Source: Amborella trichopoda
Lineage: Eukaryota > Streptophyta > Magnoliopsida > Amborellales > Amborellaceae
Direction: 5' to 3'
Assembly: GCF_000471905.2 (NCBI RefSeq)
Contig: NW_006494789.1
Coordinates: 968,190 to 1,032,189 of the forward strand
Length of the DNA stretch: 64,000 nucleotides
Notes under the pieces: model-generated
Seen by the model: only the letters and a program-made list of their open reading frames with translations
Database searches by the model: none
What the model was told of the DNA's origin: nothing
Translations under genes and position numbers: made by a program
Shown here: positions 46,001 to 56,689 of the stretch, piece by piece
Position numbering within the stretch: the stretch's first letter is position 1
Layout of the letters: the number at the start of each line of letters is the position of its first letter

Positions 46001-48279
46001 TTTGCGGTCGATTAAAAATGAAAGGAAATGATCTAAAATGGAAGCATCAACTATGAAAGATACAAGGAAATCTTATGTTGACTCCAGAATGAACTTCCGT
46101 ACCAGTACTAATCATGATCAGTTTCCCCCAAATTCCCTATTTTCAAACTGTAGGAAACATTATACTAGTTTACATGACATGTTCTTCTGCCGCCTGAATT
46201 TGTAAAGAGGTTTGCAGAAAATCAGCATGGGCATTGCCACATGTGCCTTAAAGCCCAATAATTTAGAAACTGTTACTTGCATTCTTGTGGCAACTATATA
46301 TATATATGTATATATATATAACACAATAATTCATACACACACATATACATATACATTCACATACACACACATGTGCGCGCTCGCACACACACAATAATTC
46401 ATACATAGATAACATGCACATACATGTATATGTCTGTGTCAGTCCTTGTTGATGATATAGGGAACTGTGTCATACTACAGAAATTTTTAAAGCTTCATTT
46501 TTGGAAACAGCTAAAAATATTTAATCCTCTCAATAAAAAATCAGTAAAATGCCAATCTACTCGACAATGTCTCATGATCTCATCTGTCTTTTGAAAACGG
46601 TACATGGCCAAAAGAAAATGTCCATTTCTTTGAGTCTACAAGTAGATTAGGATTGATAGGGAGTTGGCGTTGGTAATGTATTATGGCTGTGTGTATGGTA
46701 TAGAGGTTCTGTGAACATGATGATATTCTGGAATGTGAGAAGAGCCGCACTCTGACTCATTTTATAGCCGACATGTTTCCTTATGGGTAAGCAACAAGGA
46801 CATCGCTGTCCATTGTGTGTTATGAACGGTGGATGTTAACTATAATTTAGTTCTTGACGATTTATCAATATGGATATGATTAATCTCCACCATCCTTGCT
46901 TGAGAATGACACTGGAGCCTTGGTTACCTCCATACGCACGCTGTGTGCAGAGTACATGTTCCCACTTCATATTTTTGATTGATTGCATGACCACAGTAAG
47001 ATACCGTACATGGAATTCATGGGATTTGTGCACATTCTGGTTATTCTCTTTTATATATTTCTGCATCTTAGGTCTCTTCATTTGATTTTTCAATGATTTC
47101 CTTGAACTTGTGGCCTTAGAATTGCATTTTTGAAATTCTCTACATTTGTTTTGAGTTGCTACCTTCTTCCTGATATCTAGTAAAAATTCAGGAGAGAGTG
47201 TGCGACTCATTAAGTGCTCTCAGTGATCATAAACAGTTGGTTGTTTTCATCCCTGATGTAAAATTTACAGATTCTGTCAATCTATTACTTGTATATTTTT
47301 TAATCTGTTTTTTATGTTAGCCTGAGATAGACTGAGAATGCAACTCTAGATTTCATGTTGTGGCACCTGCCATCCTGACCACCTCTGCCTAGAGGTTGTT
47401 ATATGTAGCTGTGCATCTTCTTTGTGCTTCCTTTTCATTATCATTTGAGAAGCAGATTGGCGTTCTTTTCCTTGCTTTCTTATCAATGTTCAATTGCTCG
47501 GCTTCTACTTGAGCTGAGTGACTTGGTGAGTGCCAGTGAACTTGCCCAGAACGGGCTCAAAATTGCACCAAAAAAAAAGAAAAAGGAATGTTGGAAATAA
47601 AAAAGAATTAGTAAAAAGTGAAAGAAGTTATAAAATGCATTAAAATCTGCAAAAGATGAAAGAAAGTACATAGAACATGAAATATAGAAAAAATCAATTT
47701 ATAGCCTGAAGCAATTCAGAATAATCTCTTTCATAAAAAAAAAAACAATTCAGAATAATCTAAAAACAAGAAGAAAGAAAATCGAAAAATAGAGCAATAA
47801 TAAGAGCACGAATCACCATAAGAAAGAAATATAAAAATTAAATTGAGAGATTTACGCATCATTTATTAGTGATTTAGTAAAAACTGATAATTTGTTAGGA
47901 CTTTTCAATAAACCTAAGTTTGTCACCAGAACTCGCAGAATAACTCAGCCGAGTTTGAGTCTACTCGGCCAAGTTTCGGAACACTGATTCTTATGCATAG
48001 AGTTTAATTTTGCGTGTCACATGTGGCTGCACACACTGCAATTTTTTGTTCTTGTATTTGAGATTTTCAGTCTCTCTCTAGACAGGTCCTAAGCAGCGGT
48101 ATACTTCACCACTAATCTGTTTTTTGTTTTTCATTCCTTCATGTCTTTATAACATGATTTTCTCTGATGATTATGAGTGGGAAAATAGCTGTTTATTTTG
48201 ACATGTTTTGGTACTGTTAGGTTGCGGGGGCACTGGGAACATGATGTGTTCAGATTGTGGAGGGAGGGGACATCTCTAG
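43069..48279 (+). CDS. BSD2-like DnaJ-type zinc-finger protein, probably chloroplast
   Basis: Exons 43069-43353, 44084-44345 and 48221-48279 join into 201 residues with matching phases (0 and 1) and GT-AG sites (CAG|GTTAGC, TAG|GTAGAG; acceptors TTTCAG and TGTTAG). The first about 95 residues are rich in Ser/Thr/Arg with few acidic residues, as in a transit peptide. The C-terminal half is a DnaJ-type Cys-rich domain with four CxxC pairs: CVNC 145-148, CTTC 156-159, CLGC 181-184 and CSDC 192-195, three of them followed by Gly-x-Gly. There is no J domain. Relatives include BSD2 (Rubisco assembly), and the order with LYVDSILESQGIIVKVRCLG resembles a small plant group of such proteins. Intron 2 splits the third CxxC and is 3875 bp long, filled with repeats. 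Confidence 0.88.
44635..44867. mobile_element. hAT-like MITE, 233 bp, in intron 2
   Basis: Flanked by GTTTTATC (44627-44634) and GTTTGATC (44868-44875), 7 of 8 identical. The right end CGAGTTTTAAAACACTG is the family terminus; the left end CAAGGTTCAAGGACAAGGCT is a weaker match. Confidence 0.6.
45007..45297 (+). mobile_element. RTE-type LINE, 3' fragment, in intron 2
   Basis: A 5'-truncated RTE element. It encodes the conserved RTE C-terminus: RARGRPKKTWLEVI, then TEDMDLNRTKRRVRIRV and NPNYLGKRL just before the stop. It closes with a (GATGAT)n tail, the hallmark of RTE 3' ends. A direct repeat of at least 20 bp (upstream copy ending at 45006, downstream copy from 45300) flanks it. Confidence 0.9.
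46294..46430. repeat. Compound (TA)n / (CA)n microsatellite
   Basis: TATATA runs pass into ACACAC and TACACACACA stretches with a short GCGCGC. A copy of ACACAATAATTCATAC occurs at each side (about 46320 and 46389). Located in intron 2 of the zinc-finger gene. Confidence 0.9.
47484..47986. mobile_element. hAT-like MITE, 503 bp, in intron 2
   Basis: Flanked by TTTCTTAT (47476-47483) and ATTCTTAT (47987-47994), 7 of 8 identical. The left end CAATGTTCAATTGCTCGGC and the inverted right end CAGTGTTCCGAAACTTGGC give the clearest terminal repeat of the family. The centre is A-rich and non-coding. Confidence 0.8.
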
Positions 48280-48680
48280 TTCTGAGCTATTATGAACCAT
48301 GAATCATACTTGGGCTTGGTGATTTGAAATTGAGTTAGCAACGCTACATCTCAGGTTTAATTCCTACCACTGAACTACTCAAACAAGGTCCCCTGCACTC
48401 AAAGCTTCAAGCACCCTTCGAGGGAGCGGGCACTGTCATTTATTTACGGTTACTATACTCATAATCATTCTGATCAAAGCTATAAATATCACTTTAGAGA
48501 GAGATGTAAGGCTCTCTGTCTTTTTTTGGGATAATATTTGACGAGGTTCTATGAGGCTCTCGTTATTGTTTTCCTTGTACTCGGCCTTAGTTCGAGTTTA
48601 TTAATTCTTATTGCTGTTGCGTGTGAAGATCTGAGTCAGAAAGAAAAGTGAATTTCGAGACATTAGTATCATCTTCATTT

Positions 48681-48874
48681 AACAAAAGGGCTGGGCTGGC
48701 TCGTGGCGGTAAGGCCCCATACCCAGTAACCATGTGGTTCCAATCCTACTGACACCCCCATGACTGATACCTTCAGATCAGAAAAGCTAACTCTTTAACC
48801 TATCTGAAAAAAACGAGTAGGGTACTGTCTTCCTCAATTAATTACCCACAAAAAAAAAAGAAGAAGAAGAAAGG
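48681..48874 (+). mobile_element. tRNA-derived SINE
   Basis: A 194-bp retroposon flanked by a 13-bp duplication (ATCATCTTCATTT at 48668, ATCATCCTCATTT at 48875). It has pol III-like boxes: GGCTGGCTCGTGGCGG as A box and GTGGTTCCAATCC as B box. It ends in an A-rich (AAG)n tail. Confidence 0.75.
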
Positions 48875-48969
48875 ATCATCCTCATTTTAGTCAGGGCGGC
48901 ATAGAATTTTCTGCTTTTGATGGAGAAAGATGTCCATGTGAGACTTTGTATGTTAGATGGTGATTGCTT

Positions 48970-49680
48970 AGGAAAGTGCCAAGATTTATTTTCACACCTT
49001 CTTTTGGTCGTGCCTTGGCCGGGTTCTGCACTGCGCCTGGACCAAGGGAATCTTGGGTAGGTAAGGCTTACCCCTACTTTTGGGCTGGTGACCAGGCCAA
49101 GCCTTTTGAGATTAGAATTATTTATGTTTTACATTCTTTAGAAAAGAAAAGGGTAGGGCCAGGGGTAGCCTTGACCTTGGCCCAGATCTTACCGGACCTA
49201 TATGTAAGACTCGGGATCAACTCTCGGGCCAAATTCAGCAATTGGGCCTAGTTGGACCTGGCTGTTTAATGCCAAGCTAGACTGCCCAATCCCTTGATAA
49301 CCTTTAGTTCCAAGGCGGGAGTGAGAAGGCCAGCTCGAGCCCAGCCCGGACTGGGCCAAAGAAGCCTTAGCCTAGGCTTGGCCTTGGCTCAGGTTAGGCT
49401 AAACACACTTGACGGAAAAAAAGGCAAAAGAAAGAAAAAAAAAGAAAAGATAAAAGAAGAAACAAGCCTGACGGGACGGTCTGAATCAGCTCTATCATGG
49501 CCTTGGCCTGATGCTTAGGCTGTGGTGGATCGGCCGTGGCCACATTTTGCGGCCAACAAGTCCAGTCTGGGCCATTTTGTGGCATACAAGGCCAGGCCGG
49601 GCCACCGGCTCATTGCCAGCCCTTCCAGCTGTAGAGAGATAGGGGTTGGGGACAACGACGTGACGGCCATGAAGGGCCTG
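48970..49680. repeat. GGCC-rich repetitive island
   Basis: Strong enrichment of GGCC, GCCCGG and CTTGG words, such as CAGCCCGGACTGGGCC and GGCCAGGCCGGGCC, in otherwise AT-rich DNA. Overlapping open frames on both strands come from base composition. It looks like a MITE-type or decayed element, but no boundaries were found. Confidence 0.5.
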
Positions 49681-49699
49681 GCCATGTTCCATTCTGCTG

Positions 49700-50400
49700 A
49701 AATCTGACACCAAACAATGCGTCAAAGGAAACTGCATCTTTCAATACAAACCAATAACTGTCCATATCGATACATAATGTGGGTCTCAGATGAAAGGTAA
49801 TTTGCTTTTCGTTCAAAGGATCACAACTTTAGTAACTATCAACTTTAAAGCTTGACTTGTAGTCTAAACCCAACTCAACCCCCAGAAGATATTTTAGTAC
49901 TCATGAGCTAAAGCTGGGCGCTTATCTACATAGCCGACATCTCATCTTCCATAAGCAGCTAAATAATACTAAAATTAAAATAAAATAAAATTGGGATTAT
50001 ATATAATAAGACCATTTAACTCACAATTACATATAACCATCCGATATGAAATATGATGGCTTGGGTGTGGAGTTTGTGCTAACATCTTTTGAACTTTGAG
50101 CTTGGCCAAGAGGTAAAAGATAACCCTTCAATTTCACATCAAACGGTCAAGATTAAGTTTGCCCATTGCATACATTTCCAGTAAAATTAGGCATTTACGA
50201 GGTTTTTCCTTTTGGGTGTTTATATGACAATCCCTGTAGGCAAAACTTGTGCAGCATGGAGATCGCCTTCAATATTCATGTCATCGACATACTAAGGATA
50301 TGATATTTTATCTCTAATGCTTTAGAAACTTGAGCATTTTTTCTTAAACATTTCCTCATTATCTTGCTATAGAAGTACTTAATTTTTCTCCTTTAAATTC
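49700..50400. other. No gene seen
   Basis: AT-rich DNA. About 50035-50170 matches repeat segments at 41670-41790 and 42085-42190. Confidence 0.4.
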
Positions 50401-50410
50401 TTTTCAGACC

Positions 50411-50762
50411 AGTTTTCGAAAAATTGAACTGGCCAAGGGCGGGGTCCAAGTAACCGATAAACTAGTTGGTTAAACCGGCTTAACCAGATAAGTCCTGACC
50501 GGTCCAATCGATTTGTACCTAGGGGTATTTTTTATTTATTTTTTTTAAAAAAGAAAAATGTAAAAATAAGTATTCATGATCAAAAGACTTTCCAATTTTT
50601 TCCAAAATGATAAAAAATAATGAAAAACACATTACAAACAAATCTCCCTTTTTTAAAATTTAATATTTTTTAAATTTTTTTTTAAAATACTCAGTCAGAC
50701 CGCCAAAACTGGATCTATCAGTGCCCAATTCTGGTTTGACCGATCGAGTTTGCAAACACTAG
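50411..50762. mobile_element. hAT-like MITE, 352 bp
   Basis: Flanked by the exact 8-bp duplication TTCAGACC (50403-50410 and 50763-50770). The left end AGTTTTCGAAAAATTG and the inverted right end CTAGTGTTTGCAAACTCG are related, and both sides carry ACTGG/CCGGT boxes. Confidence 0.65.
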
Positions 50763-50769
50763 TTCAGAC

Positions 50770-52050
50770 CAATGTTTAAAAGATCGGCCGATTAACTTGG
50801 GATCCGTCGCTGACTGATCCCAATTTGGCTCGATTCCAATGGTCATCTATGCAGGAATATTTTTTAGTGTACTAATCGGCCGACTAATTGGACTAATCGG
50901 ACTAATCGACACTCATTGGTTGAGTAGTGCACTAATCGACGATTCGTTCTAAAAATGGGCCCGATAAGTGCACTACCATGGTTTTTACGCTAGCAGCATA
51001 TTGTTTCTCCTCTCTTTTTGCCCTTTTTTTTCTTTGGACACGGTTTTTATGCTTCCAGCCCATATATTGTAGAAATGTGGGCTTGGCAATAAATATATTT
51101 TTAAATATAATTTGATCTTAATTTATTTTGGACATCATGGACATGAAGAAAAAAAAAAATGGAAAACATAAATAATAATTATATTAAAAAAACATTCAAG
51201 ATGGACTACCAATTTGCATCCATCTTTAAGATGGATGCTTTATACCTCTGGACCGCATAGAAATGTGGTCCACACACATGAAACAATTTTCCTTCTTCTA
51301 TTTATGTATTTAAAACTCTATATATTATTACAAATTTTTTATTTGCTAACCGCAGGGTTTGCCGCTTTGGGCGAGTAGACTCAAATGCACCAAAGTTGGT
51401 CAGACCTAATAGGGACAGGGTGCCAAAGCCGTAGGTCCCTCAACTCAAGGGATATAAAATTTAGTCGTCGTTCATCTTATTTGATCTTCAGTCTAATACC
51501 TACACCACCAAACCCCCTAGGAGCACATAGACATACACATAGACACATATACGAGAGAGCTGGAAATTTATCAAAATTGTCACCAAACCCCTGAGGAATA
51601 ATTTTATATTTTACTTACATTTTTAATTGAATTCCAAAATACCCAAAAAACAAATATGGTCTTGAGTTGAAATATTATAAAATTATATCATTTTTATTTT
51701 TTATTTTATTAATGTAATTTATATTATATAATATATATTGATTACATATTATATATAATATATATTTATTATAGATTGATCATTGGAAAAGTATTGTTTC
51801 ATGTGCCCAATCATTTTCTCTAAAACCCAATTATGCTTATAATATTTATTTGTGATAATATAAAAAAATAAATAAATGTAAATTTTTTACAATTTTTTTG
51901 GGATTTTTTTAGTTTTTTAGGATTTTTTACCAAAATTGAATTTTATCTGAAAAAATCGGAAAACGAATCGACCGATCTAGTCGGAATCGGTCGGACTAAT
52001 CAGATCGGTTAGGACCGACTAGTCGGCTCGATCCGTTGTTTTGGACATCG
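50770..52050. mobile_element. hAT-like non-autonomous element, 1281 bp
   Basis: Flanked by GTTCAGAC (50762-50769) and GTTCAGCC (52051-52058), 7 of 8 identical. The left end CAATGTTTAAAAGATCGGCC and the inverted right end CGATGTCCAAAACAACGGAT match well. ACTAATCGG words are repeated near both ends. The interior is AT-rich with no transposase. A segment at 51216-51293 recurs inverted at 8721-8806, so it contains other repeat sequence. Confidence 0.7.
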
Positions 52051-52604
52051 GTTCAGCCTTGTTACGTGTGAAAGAAGAGTGTTAATATTGGCATTTCAGA
52101 CCTTCACTCTGTCATATACACATGCAAATCTGCGTCCATGTAAAATAAAAAATTATTTCTTTGAGCAATAAGATTTCCGAACCTTGCTCCAAACGAAATA
52201 GATATAAAAATAAAAAATATCCAAAAACTATCCTCGATGAATAAAGTTGGTTTCATCACCCAGAAAAAACAAAAGAAGGAATTGACAAGATCATTTGTCT
52301 ACCACTGTCGCGGTCTTTTGGTAATTTGCCTTTCATCACCATCGTGATCCCCAAGCATTACATGTACTATACACAAGTCGTCGTCAATAACAACCTAACA
52401 CATTTCGATGGTGATCAAACACAATATTTGACCTTTTCCAAAAAATATAAAAAATAGGAAAAAAAAAAATTAAAAATTTACAAGTTGAGATGCTATTCCT
52501 TAAAGAATACCACGGCGTGGTTCGGATAGACTTGCCAACCCCCAAAGAAAAGATCGGGTCAAAATTTTAAGGTGACCGGGAATGGTTCCTGCCAATCTTG
52601 TGAA

Positions 52605-52760
52605 ACTGAGGATAGAGAGAGAGAGAAAATGAAAAGGGTAGAGAGGGAAAAGAGAGTGAAATTGAGGATAGAGAGAGAAAAATGAAAAGGATAGAGACAG
52701 AGAGAGAGAGAGTGAAAAGGATAGAGAGAGAAAGAGAGTGAAATTGATGAAAAAGGATTA
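52605..52760. repeat. GA-rich minisatellite after the CTL gene
   Basis: Degenerate units like GATAGAGAGAGAAAATGAAAAG are repeated about four times, with GTGAAATTGA interspersed. It lies just past the stop codon of the minus-strand CTL gene and so may be in its 3' UTR. Confidence 0.8.
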
Positions 52761-52796
52761 AGCAAGAGATCGTGAAAAAATAAATAAATAGATTAT

Positions 52797-55700
52797 TTAG
52801 ACACGGAACGAGGGTTGGAAGAGTTTGATGCGGTCAGGTATGGTTTCGTCGAAGACAGGGCTCTCCGGGTTCTCCAAAAAGGCGACGTAGTAGGAGCACA
52901 CGCAGGCTTGAGGCAATGCCAATGCTATGCGAGTCTGCAGTTCCAATGTAGAGAGACACATTGACAAATTATAATTTATGTACAATAAATTTATATAAAG
53001 TTGCAACTTTCAAGTAAGGTGTACTTCCAAATCCAGTAAAAAAGAATGTTAAAGGTGTTAGAATAAGAATATAAAGAAAAAAAAGAATTTCAAGTCCCGA
53101 AGATTACATCTCATAACAAGTTATTTTGAACATCTATTTTCAAGATTTTTGAGTGTTTATAAATTTTCAATCATATTATTTGTTAAAATATAATTTTAAT
53201 AATTAGAACAGAACATGAATTGTACAACAAAATAAAGAGATTAGAACGAATAAACAAAGTAATTTGTCTCGCTCTTTTGTATCTCTTCTTGTTTTATTAA
53301 TGCACATAAAACGAGCCACTTAACTAATTACGCACCCCCACCCCCAATAATCAAACTCTCTCTCTCTCTCTCATTTGTCCAATCCCAATCTCGATCAACC
53401 ATTAATCATATGCTGAATAATTTTTTTAGGCTACCACAAACGCATCTTTTTCATGGACCCATAAATATCCAAATCGCTGCATTGTAGTAACTTGATCGGC
53501 CCAAAACGCCCTCACCAAATCCAAATATAGTACCTGGCTTGTTCCGTCAATTTAATGAAATATTTATGCCTATGAGGGGCGGTTTAGATTTTTTTGAAAG
53601 TACTTTTGAGCATCATGAAATATTAAAATCAAACTTCTAAGGGTGGGGATGAGAGGTCAACTTTGTGTCATTGAATTAAGGCGCACTTCAAAGTGATGCG
53701 TTTAGGTTGCTAGAAAGGCATGAAATATCTATTCACCCCAAACTTAAAGCTTTTAAAATAATGCAAATTGCACCAAATCTATAAACAGTCGGAAATTTTG
53801 AGGTTTTTCTCGTTCAAGTATTGTACAAACTTAACTTTTCCCAACTTTTAAATGCAATGTCAGTTTTGCAATTGGAGCCGCCTCAAGTTGTATTAGAAAA
53901 TTTATCAAAATTCAGCTACCTTTTCAACCACTCTTTAACAATTTCTTCTTTTTCAACCATTCCATGCAACTCAACAATTTGCCCTTTTGCAACCATGTCC
54001 TTCTATGTGTATTTTTATGTAAAAGTATTCATTTTTTCCTTATGGTTAAAATGTTTATTTCTTTGATAAATTTTTCAATCATATGCTTCCGCGATGCTTA
54101 CCATGGAGTAACCAGTGAAGAAGGCAAACACTGCAACTGCTGGCACAATCTCCTTGTCCACGCCGAGCGTCCACCCTCCGACCAACACAGCGCACCCAGC
54201 TCCGCTGGCCACACCGGCCAGCCACCACACCGCCCCCGCCATCTCCCCCTCCACCGTCGGCCCCATCCCCCTCGCATCGATCGCCACCCACGTGTCCTCC
54301 GATGCCTGCACAAACCCTTTACCGTGCATGCCGATGTGTGTGTAGCCCCACACGCTCGCCCTCGTTCTGACACGTGCAGTGACCCCCAAGCAGCAGTGAG
54401 CACACGAGAACAAGAACTCATCTTCTTGCTCTACTGCATTCGCCACACGTGCGATCAACCTCATCACGCAAACAAATGGCTCAGATAGCGCGCCCAAACA
54501 TGCGCTTCCAAACCACTTGGTGTGGGCCCATATGAAGGCCTCTCGGGCCCCCACCTCGTTGCCACGCGCGAAGTATATCCCGCTAACACGTGACAAGGCC
54601 ACGACCGAGGCGGCTCGAAGGGCACCCATGGTCCAATAATAACTAACGCACAAGGCCAAGAGATAGAGGGCAGAGTGTTTCATGCTGGCTCCGCCAACTA
54701 GGCCGGTAACCCAGAAAACCGACCATAAGATTCCGACCAAAATAGAAATTCCGATGTATGGATTGGCCGGAGAGACCAGCTTTCCGGCATGTGGTTCAGC
54801 AGAAGAGAGGGATTTCCCAATGATCAATGAGGCAAAATCGATTCTTGGAGCAACATAGCAACCATAGAGGGACATGCAAATGGCGGCGAAGAGGGCAATG
54901 CCACCCAACACGCCCCCTGCTACCGTGGACGAGCCAAGAAGTATGAAGGCAAAGGCAGAAGTTAGGAATGGGGCTAAAGAGAGACACGCTTTGATGGCGA
55001 TGAGAGGACGTCTTAGGGTTAGTATTAGCCATGGGTATGAGAAGATAACGGAGGCCGCAGCCGTGGTGAGGAGCTGGGGGTACCAATTGAGGAGCTGGAA
55101 ACCGCTGCTTGAGGCGGCGATGATCGATCGGACAGCTAGGTAGAAAGTTAGGACAAAGGCTACAAGGAGATGGAGGAGAAAGAAAAGAAGCGTTATGCGG
55201 TTTGTGTAATGGGGCCAGTCACTCTGCAACTGGCGATCAGGAAGGTTTCTTTCGGCCTGCGAGTCAAAAGAATAACAAATCAGTCCAGAATCGGGTTTAA
55301 TTGCAAAAACCAGTAACATAATGAATAATTCAGGGCAACAACATTTTCTTACTAATTCCATACAAAAGCCACTCACAAGATGTAGGATTCATCACAAAAA
55401 AGAAGTTACAGAATGGACAATTCAGGGCAGTACCCAGTTTCAGAATCAAATAGTCAGCGAAAAACTGGCCACAAAACGAACAATTCAAAGCAAAATCCAG
55501 TCACAAAATAAATAAAAAATCAGTAACGAAAATAACGAAGAAGAGCAAAAGCAGTCAAAAAGTTAGCGGGGAATCAACAAACCAGCCAAAAAGTAAATAT
55601 ATCAAAGCAAAAACCAGTCAAGATGAAATTTCAGTCACAAGGTTTAATGGCATAAATCAGTAACAAAATGAATAATTCAGGGCAAAAGCCAGACACAAAA

Positions 55701-56122
55701 TGTAGTATTCATCGCAAAATCCAGTCACAAAATGAACGATTCAAGGCAGTATCCAGTTTCAAAATCAAAGATTCCACAGAAAAACCAGCATAAAATGAGC
55801 AGTTCAAAGAAAAACCAGTCACAAAATAAAAAAAGAGCAAAAACGAGCCAAAAAATAAGCAAGCAATCACCGAACCAGTCATGAAGTAAACGAATCAGAG
55901 CAAGAACCAGTCACAAGATGAAATTTCAGGGCAAAATATAAAACAGTCACAAAGTGCTGAATCAGAGCAAAACAGAGCCAGAAAAGCGACGACTAAGTTC
56001 CATGACCGTACATCGAGAGGGGCAATCTGACCCGTTCTCTGGTTAACAGTTGGGGCAGATGGCTCCGGAGATCTGCTTTGAGAATTAGGGTTAGGGTGTT
56101 GATTCTGTTGTGGAGTAGCCAT
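52797..56122 (-). CDS. Choline-transporter-like (CTL / SLC44-type) membrane protein
   Basis: Exons (minus) 56012-56122, 54102-55256 and 52797-52934 join into 467 residues with phase-0 junctions: GAT|GTACGG, ATG|GTAAGC, acceptors TCGCAG and CTGCAG. A Pro/Gln/Ser-rich N-terminal tail (1-50) is followed by about ten hydrophobic segments, the first at about 58-80. The C-terminal exon supplies LPQACVCSYYVAFLENPESP, which fits the conserved end of the plant short CTL group. The family (Pfam Choline_transpo) includes choline transporters and, in plants, proteins affecting membrane traffic. The substrate is not shown here. Exon 2 is GC-richer than its surroundings, so long frames on the opposite strand are shadows. 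Intron 1 is minisatellite DNA and intron 2 contains a MITE piece. Confidence 0.85.
52985..53235. mobile_element. Mutator-like MITE fragment in CTL intron 2
   Basis: The end TTTATATAAAGTTGCAACTT is followed by AAGGTGTACTTCCAAATCC, then CTATTTTCAAGATTTTTGAG. The other terminus is missing. Confidence 0.6.
55275..55980. repeat. Degenerate minisatellite with a higher-order copy, filling CTL intron 1
   Basis: Variants of a unit of about 32 bp (CCAGTCACAAAATGAACAAT plus TCAGGGCAAAA) follow one another through nearly the whole intron. Superimposed is a larger period of about 347 bp: CAGTAACATAATGAATAATT at 55311 and CAGTAACAAAATGAATAATT at 55658 begin two long similar copies. Confidence 0.85.
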
Positions 56123-56180
56123 TGATGAGCTTCAAAAGCTTAATCTTGACTGGTACGAAAGGGCAAATTGGTTTCTCAAA

Positions 56181-56188
56181 TTATATAA
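56181..56188 (-). promoter_or_regulatory. TATA box of the CTL gene
   Basis: TTATATAA stands about 60 bp before the CTL start codon, placing transcription start near 56150 and giving a 5' UTR of about 30 nt. Confidence 0.5.
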
Positions 56189-56259
56189 GAGGTGAGGAAA
56201 AAGGATTTTGATCTGAGGCGGGCATTTTAGGTTGCTGACCTGGCTCTTGCGTTGAATGA

Positions 56260-56298
56260 TGACGTGGTAAAAGGTTATTGGTTTTTATTGTGACGTCA
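56260..56298. promoter_or_regulatory. Paired bZIP-type sites upstream of CTL
   Basis: TGACGTGG (56260-56267) and the palindrome TGACGTCA (56291-56298) lie 70-120 bp upstream of the TATA box. Both are core targets of plant bZIP factors (TGA/ABF types). Binding itself is inferred. Confidence 0.45.
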
Positions 56299-56651
56299 TG
56301 CAATGTGGGGTCAGGTTTGTTATTTCGCGGGCTTTCCAACGGTCCCTCACGAGAAGCCCGACTTACCGGGACTTTTGGAGTTCAAATTTCCGTTCATTTG
56401 TGATGAAAGTTCGGTGAAAATTACGATTTTCGTTTAATTTAGGGAAAATTTCGAGCATTCTGTATTTTTGCAAAAAATTCGACAGAAATTTATGCTAATA
56501 TTTTTTATGTTTTTTACAATATTGAGAAATTTGATATTTTAAGCCCAATCTATATTTTCTTGTTTTTTCTCAAAAAGGTGCAGTTTCTAATAAGTATGTA
56601 GAAATAAGTTTGTGATAATCTAGAGTCTATTTTATTTGGATGTTGTATATT

Positions 56652-56689
<38 letters not shown>

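Noticed and set aside
49294-49737. Overlapping open frames in the GGCC-rich island
   Set aside because: Frames occur on both strands and follow from the repeated GGCC words; no recognisable domain.
54079-54488. Long open frames on both strands (54098-54421 minus, 53964-54488 plus)
   Set aside because: They are other-frame readings of the GC-rich CTL exon 2 and lack domain similarity.
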